Source of the DNA: Pomphorhynchus laevis
Lineage: Eukaryota; Acanthocephala; Palaeacanthocephala; Echinorhynchida; Pomphorhynchidae
Direction: 5' to 3'
Assembly: GCA_012934845.2 (NCBI GenBank)
Contig: WNNJ02000619.1
Location: forward strand, 62,001-126,000
DNA: 64,000 nt
Part shown: piece after piece, positions 34,175 to 45,389 of the stretch
How the letters are laid out: the number at the start of each line of letters is the position of its first letter
Position numbering within the stretch: the first letter of the stretch is position 1
Translations under genes and position numbers: made by a program
Notes under the pieces: generated by a model
Told to the model about the DNA's origin: nothing
What the model saw: the letters and a program-made list of their open reading frames with translations, nothing else
The model's database searches: none

Positions 34175-34418
34175 CTACGGATAAAAAGCCATATGTGCAT
34201 ATGAAAATGAAATTTAAATTAAAATAATTTTAAAATTCAAATAATTAAAATAATTATTAAATAAATGATTATTAAATATTTATTATTAAAATTAATAAAA
34301 TTATTAAATATTAAAATTTATATTAATTATTTAACAATATTAAATATTATTAATTATTAATTAAATTAAAATAATTTTAATAATTCATAATCTTAAAATT
34401 ATGAAAATATTATAAAAC

Positions 34419-34477
34419 ATAGTAACGGTTCCAGCAAATGGGCTATCATTGCGATTTTCTAAATCATCTTCAATCAT
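34419..34477 (-). CDS. SLC26: SLC26 exon 6 (tentative)
   Basis: 59 bases after a T-rich acceptor (tttttttgtaaag): MIEDDLENRNDSPFAGTVT plus two bases of the next codon, donor gttttat. Phase fits both neighbours exactly (0 in, 2 out, exon 7 supplies the third base). The residues fit loosely the 'YxxNLxxxYNxxVVGxxP' loop of the family, but the loop is about eight residues shorter than usual and the donor is non-consensus beyond GT. Confidence 0.55.
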
Positions 34478-35819
34478 CTTTACAAAAAAATATAATTTAT
34501 TATTAAGAATGCGATAATAATAACTTATTATTTAATTATTTATTATTTTAGAAATAATATTTATTCTTAAGTAATAATTAAATAATTTTATTTTAATTTT
34601 AAATTTTAAATAAAAATGAATGCATTATTTATAATACATTGGTATTTAAGATATTTTATTTATTAAATGTTTAGTTATTTTGATTTATATTTATATTTCT
34701 ATTTACATATTTATTTTTAATCCGCATATAATACATAATTTACTCTATGCGACCATTAACTCAACATATTAGATAAGTCAATAATATAAAAGATATTTGC
34801 TTATCTGGTCTATTAGGAAAATTGTACTATTTTTAAAAGTTAGAAAGTTTAAAAGTATAGAACATTGGTGACCTACTTGACTGTAATTTAATATAAAAAT
34901 GTTCCAGTAGCTACCTAAAATTCTTACCTCACATTTTAGTTTAAAATTTAATAAAAATTTAGAAATTAGATAAATTTAACAAAATTTATAAAAAATAAAT
35001 ACTGTGTCATCATTTATAATCTACACGCATTATTAAAAAGCGTGTTATTAAAAATTTGAATTAAAAGAAACTGATTATTCCATTATTAATAATATTAGTA
35101 ATTATTATCTAATTTATTATTAATAAGAATTAATATTGATATTATATATTTTTTAATTATTATTGTTTTTTATTTTTATAATTATTCAAAATAAAATAAT
35201 GGAATGAACAATTGCATACACGAGCGAGTATCATCATTTGGTCGGCTTCATAAATTATCCTCGTGTGAATTCTTTAATCTTAGATGCAGCACTGTACACT
35301 ACAATCAGCGTAGGTGGACCTCATCAGCAGTGAGCATATGCCTACCTTTCGTGTTTCGGTCCTTTAATGATATGCTGAAAGCAGATCCTTTTCGGTCCTT
35401 TAATGATCTGCTGAAAGCAGATCATTAAAGGACCGAAACACGAAAGGTACGCGGTCTAACGAGGATCTCACAGTCAGGCCGAAGCAGCTCGAGAGAAAGT
35501 AAAATTTTACTATTTGTATGATTTAAGACTTTGCTATCTTTGGTGTATCACGATCACAAGATAGTTTAGCCTTCACAGTTCTCAGTGCATTGGCGCTTCA
35601 GGTCTTGTGCCTCAAAAAATAGAAAACACTACTGAACAGAATATTGCTTGTTCAATTATTGTTATCATCTCAATGTACTTTGAAACTTTACGTCTATCGT
35701 GATAGATATTATTTTCATTTAATAATTTAATTAGTAAATACTTACTTATATTAATTAATTATTAGTATTATTTTAAAAATTACTGATTTATACGTAAAGG
35801 CATTAATTGAAAAAATTCA
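34478..35819. other. SLC26 intron with a large hairpin
   Basis: Mostly AT-rich. 35204-35470 is less AT-rich and holds a SINE-like block (about 35280-35345; minus: ctgctgatgaggtccaccta) followed by the hairpin 35344-35448. Confidence 0.45.
35344..35448. repeat. hairpin with internally duplicated arm
   Basis: Outer arms acctttcgtgtttcggtcct / complement at 35429-35448. Between them the stretch cggtcctttaatgat.tgctgaaagcagatc occurs twice in tandem before its inverted partner. Confidence 0.85.
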
Positions 35820-38500
35820 CGATCCGTCCTTAAAAAAGGTCACAGTGTTCTCCCGATGCGTACTGCAACGAGTCCCTACCACAAAAGTGTCTCTCATTCG
35901 CAAAACTATAGAGAGACGTCTAGCTTTATGGGAGAAAAATAAGTACGACGCATTGTTTCATGAAGCGAAACACTTTCAGTTGGGAGTAACTCATCGCGTT
36001 TTCTTCGAGAAAACTGATTGGATCGGTCGTTATTGTAAATTTCTTACTGCAGTGAAAGTGACCGCTTCCACATCAGTAATAGAAGATAAGTCATCATCCA
36101 CAGTCCTGAGTCCTGACGAAAAAGTGCACGGTAGACCAGTAAAATCATGGCTACAAGATCTTAATCCCTTCGCAAAAGTTCCATCACCAGAAATATTGTT
36201 ATCGTCACAATTTCCTGGTTCAATAATGCATCACGCGAGCAGATTTTATGTTTTGGACGAAACTTGCATCATCTCCGCATGTGAACGAACTAAGGGTGGT
36301 GCAGGGTCTTCTGGACTTGATTCGACATCTTGGCAAAACATGCCTACACGTTTTGGTTTACAGTCTCAAACGTTAGCAAAAGCTCTCACTCGCTTCGCGA
36401 TTCGCATGACTACCGAATCTGTACCAGTCAAAACGTTGGAAGCATTCACGTGTTGCCGTCTCATAGCCCTCAAAAAGAAAAGTGGGGGAATACGCCCAAT
36501 CGGGGTGTGCGACACTGCAAGAAGAATAATTAGTAAATTGATACTTACGTTTGTTCGCGATGACATGCAAGACGTTGCGGGAACAGTTCAAACAGCTGCA
36601 GGGCAAAAGTGTGGGACCGAATACACGGTACACTCACTCCGAAAAACATATAACGCAAATCCATACAGCTGCCTCCTCACAATTGATGCAAACAACGCCT
36701 TCAATTCCGTAAACAGATAAGCTGCCCTCCACAACCTCGACTTTGTATGTCCGTCACTGTCATGCGTTATGCATAACCTATATCAAGAGCCTACGACGCT
36801 CACTCTTGGTTCCGGCTGCTTACTCTCAGAAGAGGGATTTACCCAAGGCGTCCCCTTTGCGATGCCTTGCTTTTCCCTCGCGTCCTTGCCCCTTATAAAC
36901 AAAATACGCAAAATTGCACCCAACGTACACCAAGTATGGTACGCTGACGACGCGAATTTTGTTGGTTGTCTCAATGACTTAACAAACGTTTGGAAAGCAC
37001 TAATAACAGAAGGACCAAAGTACGATTACGTTGTCAATGCAGCCAAGTCAAAACTCTTGTCTCACCATCCTCTGAGCATTGATCAGTTCCCAACGACCGA
37101 CATCAAGAGTAGATGTGATGGCATACGTATTCTTAGATCCGCGGTGGGTTCCGTCGACTACGAAGCAGTTATTGTCGAACAATGTGTAGATACTTGGCAA
37201 AATCTAATTGAACGTTTAGTTGACGTGGCGAAAATGGCGAAAATCGACCTACAAGTCGCATACTCGGGCTTGACACATGCAATATAAGCAAAATGGACCT
37301 ATATCACTCGGACTATCCAGTGCGATCAAGAGATGTTGTGAGGCGTATCTGAGACCTTAAGTGTTTTTCTCAATCAAATTACTCGATGGCGGATTGAAAA
37401 TGGATGGATAACGGTCCTCATGTCTCCTCTAAACATGGGCGGGTTGGGAATATTTGATCCGGCAATAACCGCTTATACAGACTACGAATCCTCAAAGACA
37501 ATCAGTGGAACATACGACTCCGGTTTAATCGGACAAGCATTGAGAAACTTACAATCAAAAGCGATCGATCAAATTACGGCGCGACGTAAAAGCATACATC
37601 ATCATAGGCTGTCAGAGGCACTTTACCTTATGGACACCGTTGTTCTGGCCGCCGTCAATCATGCTCAAAGAGACGGAGCATCTTCATGGCTCAGCATTCT
37701 CTCTCTGAAAAACGAACGCTTTTGTATGTCATTAAGGGAGTTCATAGATACCATTTCCGCTCGCTATGGGCTAACCCAAGTGACTTGATCGGTAAATCAT
37801 GCTCTTAAGGTGAAATCACGGTGAACCACGCAGTCTCATGAGGATTGAGAGGATTACCGTCTATCAGACACGATTCCGTCCGAGATAAAATTTCAAAAGA
37901 AATATCCACTATTTGCCGTGATGTAGTAATAGAACCAAACCTACTACCGGTCCCTGACACCCTAAAATTCGTTGCAACATCAACAAGTCGAGCCGCCGGG
38001 TCAAAACTGGACATATCATGTTTTGGACTGTGGAACGAGAGATTAGTACGGACGTTGTTTGACGTCAACGTGTTTAACATCTTTGCTCAGTCGTTCGTCA
38101 ACCGATCAGTGGACGCATCCTTCCAGTACAATGAATCACGCAATCACGCCAAATATTCAGAAAGAATTAAAGCGATCGAACGCGGCAGGTTAATTCCGCA
38201 AATTTTCTTCTCTTAGATTGGCATTGGGAAAGAGACAGGCACATTGTTCAGACGAATAGCATCAGTTCGCACACAACGAGATATTACGAAATATGTGCAT
38301 GTCATCACAAATATCAAACGCCGCGTTTCCTTTGAAATTGCTCGAACAGAATATGCCTGCCTTCGAAGTCCAAGAGGAAACAGAGAAGGCAGAACATAAA
38401 ATAGTGAACGCCTTGTTTTAAAAATCAACTACAACTTTGACAGTGAAATTTATTTACGGGCCCATTTGCGGGAACCCTCTTTTTGTAAATTATAATAATA
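35820..38500 (+). mobile_element. family A retroelement A5, 5'-truncated, several breaks
   Basis: Plus strand, antisense to SLC26. 35845-36720 (291 codons): RCVLQRVPTTKVSLIRKTIE, GGAGSSGLDSTSWQNM, SGGIRPIGVCDTARRIISK, TIDANNAFNSVNR. 36769-37287: EEGFTQGVPFAMPCFSLASL, VWYADDANFVGCLNDLTNVW, YVVNAAKSKLL. 37420-37788: SPLNMGGLGIFDP, SSWLSILSL, ISARYGLTQ. 37845-38216: SIRHDSVRDKISKEI, SRAAGSKLDISCFGLW, TLFDVNVFNIFAQSF, KYSERIKAIERGR. The knuckle region is damaged; about four in-frame stops and one frame change. At 38458-38477 is gggcccatttgcgggaaccc, a motif also found next to other family A pieces, so it probably belongs to the 3' UTR. Confidence 0.8.
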
Positions 38501-39774
38501 ACACAAATTATTACTTGAACTGATCTATCGAACTAAGCCATATATTTGGTGTAATCCATTTAATTTGCAAACTTAAAATCCAATATTTTAAGCTTGGTAG
38601 AATTGTAAGCTGGATGTTTGCGAGGGAACTTAATACAATCTAATATTGAGCGGATGGAATAGGTATTAATAGTCAGCATACAGTAGTCAGTATATAATGG
38701 ATGTGTTAGTCAATTTAATACTGAGCGATTCACAATAGGCAATTTGATATTGTCAAATAGTCAGTAAGTGAGCATTCAGAAATTACTAATTTATATGTTT
38801 AGAGATTAAATTCCATAAAAATTATTGCATAACCGTAATCAAGTCAAAGATGAGTTCAAAATTGTTTTTTAATTAATTGTTAAAATTTTCTGGTATTTTT
38901 AAATAGTTCTTTTTATATAAAAATATAATAATTATATGTAATAATATAATAATTATATCCTAAATATATATTGAAACATTTAAGTGTAAGCGTACAAACT
39001 TAAACACAAAGTCCATTATAATAATTGCAAATAAAAGAAGAAAAAAAGAAAAAGAAAATAATACAAGAAAATAATAAATTGATAAAATTCGTATTAAATC
39101 GTATTATATCTTTTACATTTGAAAAAAGGTAATATTGATAAAAATTAATATTAACCTTAATTTTAGTTAATCGTTTTAATTTTAAATTTTAATTTTAATT
39201 TCGATTTAATATTAAATGGTTTACCTTAATTTTAGTTAGAAAATCGTTTTATCTTAACGAGATGAGATAAATATTAAATGTATAAAATAATCAGAATCTT
39301 AGATTTGACTTAGATCATGCGTGTACAAATGTATCTGAAAGAATCTGGGGCGCAAAATTACCTAAGAATTTGCGACATTTTACATAAAAATTTGAGTCCA
39401 CAAAATGGAGGCTTGTAACTCATATGTATGTATACGAGGACAACATCATGTATACTGTTGTTATCACTTACATACGTACCTAATATGTATATTAGGGATG
39501 TCAACGTGTCAGATAAACTGCGGTCAGATTAGCAGTCTTATTAAGATTAGGAATGATGATTTAAATTAAGAACTATTGATTTTAATTATTGAGTTTAAAT
39601 TTAAGATTTCGCATATTCTTGATTTATTCAATTAAAGTAATTACCCTCTTGGTAGATCGCCAAGTATAGTTACATTGTATCTAGAATATAATGTTGTAGT
39701 TTTGCCAACTAAACAAGCGACTGCAATCTAAAGGTAATAAATATTTTGAGTGAAATTGATAAAGTTAAACTTAC
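38501..39774. other. SLC26 intron, AT-rich
   Basis: No exon or element recognised between A5 and the exon 5 donor at 39769-39774. Confidence 0.5.
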
Positions 39775-39927
39775 ACAGACAACTTCGTATGGTAGCAAAA
39801 TCTTGGTACGCTTAATAAATTTCATGTTTATCATTCGTCCAAATGCTATCAAGGTGATACAGCAAAGCGTGATTAACATTGTGGCGATGTTAGTATTTCG
39901 AACGCTTTTAAGAATGTTAACCCAATT
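39775..39927 (-). CDS. SLC26: SLC26 exon 5: membrane domain
   Basis: Fifty-one codons: NWVNILKSVRNTNIATMLIT, LCCITLIAFGRMINMKFIKR, TKILLPYEVVC; acceptor cttgttttgag, donor gtaagt. Matches 'xWxDIFxxIxKTNxxTLxxxxxxLxxLxxxKxLNxxFxxKxxxPxPxELxVV'. Joins exon 4 (GVFIK) in phase 0 with no residue missing, which shows splicing across the intron holding the 1.7-kb PLE. Confidence 0.95.
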
Positions 39928-40705
39928 CTCAAAACAAAGTTAATATCATCGACTTGATAAATAAAACTATTATTTTATAAAAACACATTTTAGAAATTAT
40001 TGTAGTATTTCATTAAGTATTGAAGCAATTTTATTCAAATATAAAAGCCAAATGAGTGATATATAGAGATAACTTTATTTATGTTTTTATTTTTTATTTT
40101 TTTATATTTTTTTAATTTTTAAAAATAATTAGAATTTGAGACGACTTTTAGTCGTAACTCGAAAGTATATTTTATGTGGAGAAGGTCATGTTAGAGAGAC
40201 ATTTGTTTTAAATAAATAAAGCTGTAGCTTTTTATCAAAAAATAAAAAATGTTGCTTTCAAACCAAAAGCTCTAGAGATCTGTCTGTAACTGAATAAAAA
40301 AATTATCAAAATGAACTTTGATAGTTTAATTTTATATTCATAAAATTAATTTAATTACCATTTAATTACCATAATTTTATTAAATTAATTTTAATTTTAT
40401 GAATAATTTTTATTAATTAAAAAAAATAAAAAAAAATAATTTTTAATAATTTTTAATTATTAAATAATTTTAATAATTATTTAAATAATTAAATAATTAT
40501 TTTTTAATAATTATTAATAATAATTTGTCATGATATTTTTGTACGATAACATTTCATTACTATTTCATTTCATTAGTAAATTTAATTAATAATGAAATTT
40601 TAATAGGTTAGTGATAATATACAATCTAAATCAAATATTATTTGTAGGCGTATTAAAATCAAGTGGCTAATTATTAGAAATATACCAATTATTATCAATA
40701 ATCAA
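39928..40705. other. SLC26 intron, AT-rich
   Basis: Low-complexity AT sequence; nothing recognised. Confidence 0.5.
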
Positions 40706-41573
40706 GGGAAACGTCTGATATGAAGACTAAAGCGGCGATGGATGGTCGTTATACGTCATAACCTGATGAGTGTCAGTTTAGTAGCCAAAGACGACCTCAA
40801 TAGAAGCAAATATAGACAATTTTCAAAAGTAGCTACACAACTTCTACAGTACTTAATCCTCAGTAAGCGTCTAAAAGGAATTCACTAAGCACACGCTTCT
40901 CCACCGGTGACCAGCCTTACATCTGCTATGGTTTGCGTAAACAGTGGCTTCACAGGACAGCACGTGTTATATCGTTCCTTCCTTCATCAGCTTACTAAGG
41001 TTGCAGGATATTTATTCCTGATTGAGTAATAAATAGCCAGGAACAATCAGATATAGTTGAACGACAACAAATTTTATTTTGATATTTCGCTAGCATCTTA
41101 TGAAATTAACATAAAATTATACTATTAATAATTTTTTAGGAAGGCAATTCATTACAACTTTTTTAATTAACACGAACTGCAAAGTATAAACCTGCATGCT
41201 TTTTGACAACCTTCGTCGGGAAGCTTAACCCGGAATGCGACTACGACACACGCCTAGTCCCAATGGAGCATTTCGGCCTTAGTATACTCATCACTACAGG
41301 GTGGTCTCATCAGTGTGGTCATGTAGCTACACAACTTCTACAGTACTTAATCCTCAGTAAACGTCTAAAAGGAATTCACTAAGCACACGCTTCTCCACCG
41401 GTGACCAGCCTTACATCTGCTATGGTTTGCGTAAACAGTGGCTTCACAGGACAGCACGTGTTATATCGTTCCTTCCTTCATCAGCTTACTAAGGTTGCTA
41501 AATTTTATAAATATCCATGAACAATCAGGTATAGTTGAACGACAACAAAAATTATTTTGATATTCCGAAATTA
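40706..41573. repeat. composite SINE-like repeats sharing one tail
   Basis: Module X (40706-40833) is followed by module Y (40829-41004, homology running to about 41090). Module Z (41214-41322) is followed by a second copy of Y (41323-41498, to about 41573). The two Y copies are 176 bp each with about two differences by eye (agtaagcgtc / agtaaacgtc). Different heads on one tail are typical of modular non-coding retroelements. No ORF. Confidence 0.75.
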
Positions 41574-41730
41574 ACATGTTAATTTCTGTTAATTTTCTTT
41601 TAAAAATTGGCTTATTATTCTTTTCAATTAATCTTAATCAATTCGCTAATTAATTATCGATAATATACAATCTAAACTAAATTAAGTGCTTAATTATTCT
41701 TTTATCAACCACCTGTAATAATTAATATAA

Positions 41731-43433
41731 TTAAATCAGCTAACTGAGTCTACGTATTGTTATATAATTATAAAATAAACAAAACATAATAATGCTAAAT
41801 CAAAATTTAATAATTAAATAATAAAATTAATAATTGTTTTTAGATTTTCTATAATTTTAATCAAGTTAAAAAATAAAAATAAAAAATAAAATTTAAAATA
41901 AACGTCATTTTTATGAATTGACTAATAAATAACAGGCGTTGTATCAGAATAAGAATTAGAGGTCATCAGGAGGAACTGCTATGCTATCAGGTTTCGGCCC
42001 CTAACTCCTCTACCCAACATAGCAGCGGGGCCAAATACATGCTAATGATGTATTTCCTCTGAAATAACTATCTAGTATCTTATTCTAATGCAAAGTATAT
42101 TATTTATTATTCATCCATAAAAATTTGCCACTTGAGAGTTTAAATTTATTCTTTATATTATTGTGTTGATTTATATATTTTACTATTTTCTGCTTGATGT
42201 TATTTTTATAGTAACCTAGTTTAAAATATGTATCTATTAAATTATTTAAATGATTTTTAAGAAAGCCAATATCATTACATATTGTTGCAATTCTTAAAAT
42301 TTCATTATTTAATGTATTATATTTTATATTATATGGTATGCATGAATGCTCATGCAAAAATATGTTTCTTGTAAATTTAAATATGTCATCTTTACGATAT
42401 AAATTAATAGTAGTTTTAGTTAATGTTAATTTAATGTTCATATCTAGATATACACCTTCTTTATCATTAATATTGGTTTTGTTAAGAATAAGGCTTTCTG
42501 GATAAATGTGCTCACTAATTGAATAAAAATTATTAGAATTAAATACACATATATCATCAATGTATCGAAACATATATTTCATATATTTATATTGTTTAGA
42601 TTTAGTTTTTACACAGTTATGAACAAATTCATATTCTATAAAGCTTAAAAACAAGTCAGCTATAATTGGGCTACTATTACCACCCATTGGAACACCTTTT
42701 ACTTGTCTAAATATAGATGTCCCTACTTTTAAATAATTTTGATTTATCAAAATATTTAAGGATTCTATTAATTCAATTTTATCCATATATTTATATTTAT
42801 TTGATGGTTTAATTTTTGTTAGATAGACGTTATAATTATTATAACATATATATGTATATCTTTTTCCGAATATAAGATTAATTAATTTTACTAACGCTTC
42901 TTTAATATCTACTAAATCTAGATTTGTATAAAGCGTACTAAAATCGTATGTATTTATATTTTGAAAATTTATTCCTTTTGTCTGTTCTAAAAATTCTTTT
43001 GTAGAATTAATACTGAAATAGTGTTTTATACCAGTATTAATTTCGATTACCTTGCAATATTTTTTAAAATGTGCTTTAATTACTTTAAGCATTTTATTCA
43101 TATAAACAGAAAGTGGTTTTAATGTACATTTAAACGCACTACATATGAACCTAGGTTTTATTGGATTTTTATGTAATTTTGGATTCCAATATAATATAGG
43201 TATAGTTTTATTATCTAATTCAACCTTTATACCCTTTTTATCCATTATAGAACAGTGACTTGTAATAATTGATTCTAAACTCAACTCACTACGTTCATAT
43301 GCTGGATTTACATTTAAATCATTAGAATTAACCTCTTTCATTAGTATATCATAATAAAGCTTTTTGCATATGAAGACAAAGTTATTACTAGCTTTATCAA
43401 TAGTTGTTATTATATAGTTATCCTTTAATTTAG
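41731..43433 (-). mobile_element. PLE, 5'-truncated 1.7-kb copy abutting SLC26 exon 4
   Basis: Complete 3' terminus (41731: aaatcagctaactgagtcta), structured block and open RT frame from KLKDNYIITTIDKASNNFVF to FLWMNNK. All RT core motifs are intact: WNPKLHKNPIKPRFI, YDFSTLYTNL, GVPMGGNSSPIIADLF, FRYIDDICVF. Homology to the copy at 5.5-8.1 kb begins at 43433, four bases beyond the end of SLC26 exon 4 (43438). About 11 residue differences in 440 from that copy. Same strand as SLC26, so the host transcript contains it in sense. Confidence 0.9.
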
Positions 43434-43596
43434 ATACCTTTATAAATACGCCAAATCCATAAGCACTATCGACCTTTATACCAAGTGCTGACGGTACTTG
43501 GCTTGTAAATACGAAAAACGAAGCAGCGCAAATATATCCGCCGACAAGAGCCTTCGTGAAGAATACGACAAGTGTTCCGATTCGAAGAATCGACAT
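42100..43596 (-). CDS. read-through frame: SLC26 exon 4 fused to PLE reverse transcriptase
   Basis: The sequence shows one open frame of 498 codons: MSILRIGTLVVFFTKALVGG through GVFIK (host exon 4, membrane helix), two codons made from the splice donor (gtatct, read Val-Ser), then the RT from KLKDN to the stop at 42100. If exon 4 were not spliced at its donor, translation from upstream SLC26 exons would continue into the RT. Whether this happens is unknown; normal splicing to exon 5 is in phase and probably dominates. The RT part has all catalytic motifs but lacks the first 260 or so residues of the PLE protein. Confidence 0.6.
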   Translation of the reverse strand: MSILRIGTLVVFFTKALVGGYICAASFFVFTSQVPSALGIKVDSAYGFGVFIKVSKLKDNYIITTIDKASNNFVFICKKLYYDILMKEVNSNDLNVNPAYERSELSLESIITSHCSIMDKKGIKVELDNKTIPILYWNPKLHKNPIKPRFICSAFKCTLKPLSVYMNKMLKVIKAHFKKYCKVIEINTGIKHYFSINSTKEFLEQTKGINFQNINTYDFSTLYTNLDLVDIKEALVKLINLIFGKRYTYICYNNYNVYLTKIKPSNKYKYMDKIELIESLNILINQNYLKVGTSIFRQVKGVPMGGNSSPIIADLFLSFIEYEFVHNCVKTKSKQYKYMKYMFRYIDDICVFNSNNFYSISEHIYPESLILNKTNINDKEGVYLDMNIKLTLTKTTINLYRKDDIFKFTRNIFLHEHSCIPYNIKYNTLNNEILRIATICNDIGFLKNHLNNLIDTYFKLGYYKNNIKQKIVKYINQHNNIKNKFKLSSGKFLWMNNK

Positions 43597-43602
43597 TGCA
43601 GC
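43438..43602 (-). CDS. SLC26: SLC26 exon 4: membrane domain, 'GxxxGxxFHVFTSQ' region
   Basis: Fifty-five codons after acceptor aacattttcag: AAMSILRIGTLVVFFTKALV, GGYICAASFFVFTSQVPSAL, GIKVDSAYGFGVFIK; donor gtatct. Family pattern 'GxLRLGFLVxYLSxPLVxGFTxGAAxHVFTSQLKxLxGIK'. The donor is odd: only gtat appears to be host sequence, and the next bases are already PLE, so the insertion sets donor positions +5 and +6. Confidence 0.95.
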
Positions 43603-44212
43603 CTGAAAATGTTAGACTTGTATTTATTAAAACTAAAATAGTGATTTGTTTACCAGAAGTTTAAGATAATTCAAGTACTACTGATTAAACAATGAGACAA
43701 ATAGAAGTAATAAAAAGGATATTTAATAATTTTTTTAATTTCTATGATCAGAATCGAAATTTTGGCTAAATATCGTTTACCGCTATAGTTCTAAATTACA
43801 ATTTTACACGTGGAACTCATGATGTGATACAGGGGATTCACGTATATTATCATCTTTTTGTATCCTTTATTTATACGTACCCAGTAACATAATCATAATT
43901 TATTTGTTAACTAGATTTTTGAATACAAATAAAGAAATTTTATGTTTATTCAAGCATCTATAGGTAAATACATAATGAACGATGTATTTACAGATATTAT
44001 TTACTTTTTGGTAAAAGTATCTACAAAGTTATTGATGAATTTGCAATACAGGTATTATATCCTGGATTTAGAAGGGTTCCAATATCGAGAGATCATATTA
44101 TATGTTCTCAATATATCGTCAGATAACCACAAGATTAATATCTATAAGCAAGGATATTGGAATAAGAGATTTATCAGTATCGAACAAAAAACAATGAACG
44201 GGAATGGGTTCC
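43603..44212. other. SLC26 intron 3, left part
   Basis: No element recognised. A plus-strand frame at 43942-44223 is open (93 codons) but has no recognisable motif and ends inside a repeat; I do not call it a gene. Confidence 0.4.
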
Positions 44213-44340
44213 GCTACTTTTGAAAATTGTCTATATTTGCTTCTATTGAGGTCGTCTTTGGCTACTAAACTGACACTCATCAGGTTATGACGTATAACGA
44301 CCATCCATCGCCGCTTTAGTCTTCATATCAGACGTTTCCC
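44213..44340 (-). repeat. module X of the SINE-like composite, inverted copy
   Basis: 128 bp, reverse complement of 40706-40833 almost base for base (gggaaacgtctgatatgaag to ttttcaaaagtagc). The pair flanks SLC26 exon 4 and the PLE. Confidence 0.88.
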
Positions 44341-45389
44341 TTCCACTGTCACGGCAATGGGCTTAATTGATGATTGGTGTTCTTTTGCGCGGAGAACGTG
44401 ACCGTACTATTGTAGTCGCCTCTCGGGAAGTTTTTTTACTATCGACAACAAGCCAAAATGGTTCCTAATTTCTTCGTTCCAGCCACGATCTTTTAAAGAA
44501 ATTTAGTATTTATTCATTTATTTACTTTATTAAAGTATCTCTCTTGAACTGGTTATTTTTCACGACATGTTTTTTTCAGATGTTTACAACATTCGGCCGA
44601 ATGTTGATGCGTTCACAACTTATTAAAAATAAAAATAATAATTATACTATCATTTATAATGGTTGAATTCTAGCGATTCGATGAATTAATGGATGAACGC
44701 AGAACAAGCATTACACAATATCCATAAAATTGTTGTTGTACAGTAAATAAAACAAAAATGACGACAAGAAACTATTTATCAAAGATTAGTAAGCGTTCAA
44801 CAGTTAATACAAAAAGTAGGTGAAGCATGTAGAATTTATTTATTCAATGTTTCTATTTAGTTTCGTCAATATTTATGCATAACATCTTGTTTCACTTCCA
44901 GTTACTTAATGTGATATGATGAATATTATGATATTTATCAATTCATTTTTTAATTTGAGGATGAAATAATATTTGCTTTTTTAATTTTATCTGTAAAACC
45001 ATCTTTGTTGTAAATTTAAAGAAATTCAGTTATAAGCTGAATTTAATCAGACAAGATTTCACAAACTCTAAAACATCAAACTTTGAAATGTCATTGTAAC
45101 ACTTTGATAGAACATCTGAAATTTAGACTTTTTATTTATTTAACCTTCTACTTCCTAGCTTTAGTTAATTACACTTTATGTCATTTTTCTTTTGATGGTT
45201 TAGCTTCCTGTTCTAGTCATTATTTTGTGCTTGGAACCGGACTGCGATATTATTTGATGCCAAAATTTAGTTTTTCTTCACTTATTTGATTTACCACAGC
45301 ATATTCTTTAAGTTGTTTACATTCCGGGCCATGTTTTCTTGTGTTTTAACTTCTTGTTTTAGTTTAGCTGTCCGTATTTTGTGATGGAT

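Noticed and set aside
43942-44223. Plus-strand 93-codon frame
   Set aside because: No motif, ends in a repeat, lies antisense in an SLC26 intron; chance frame is likelier.
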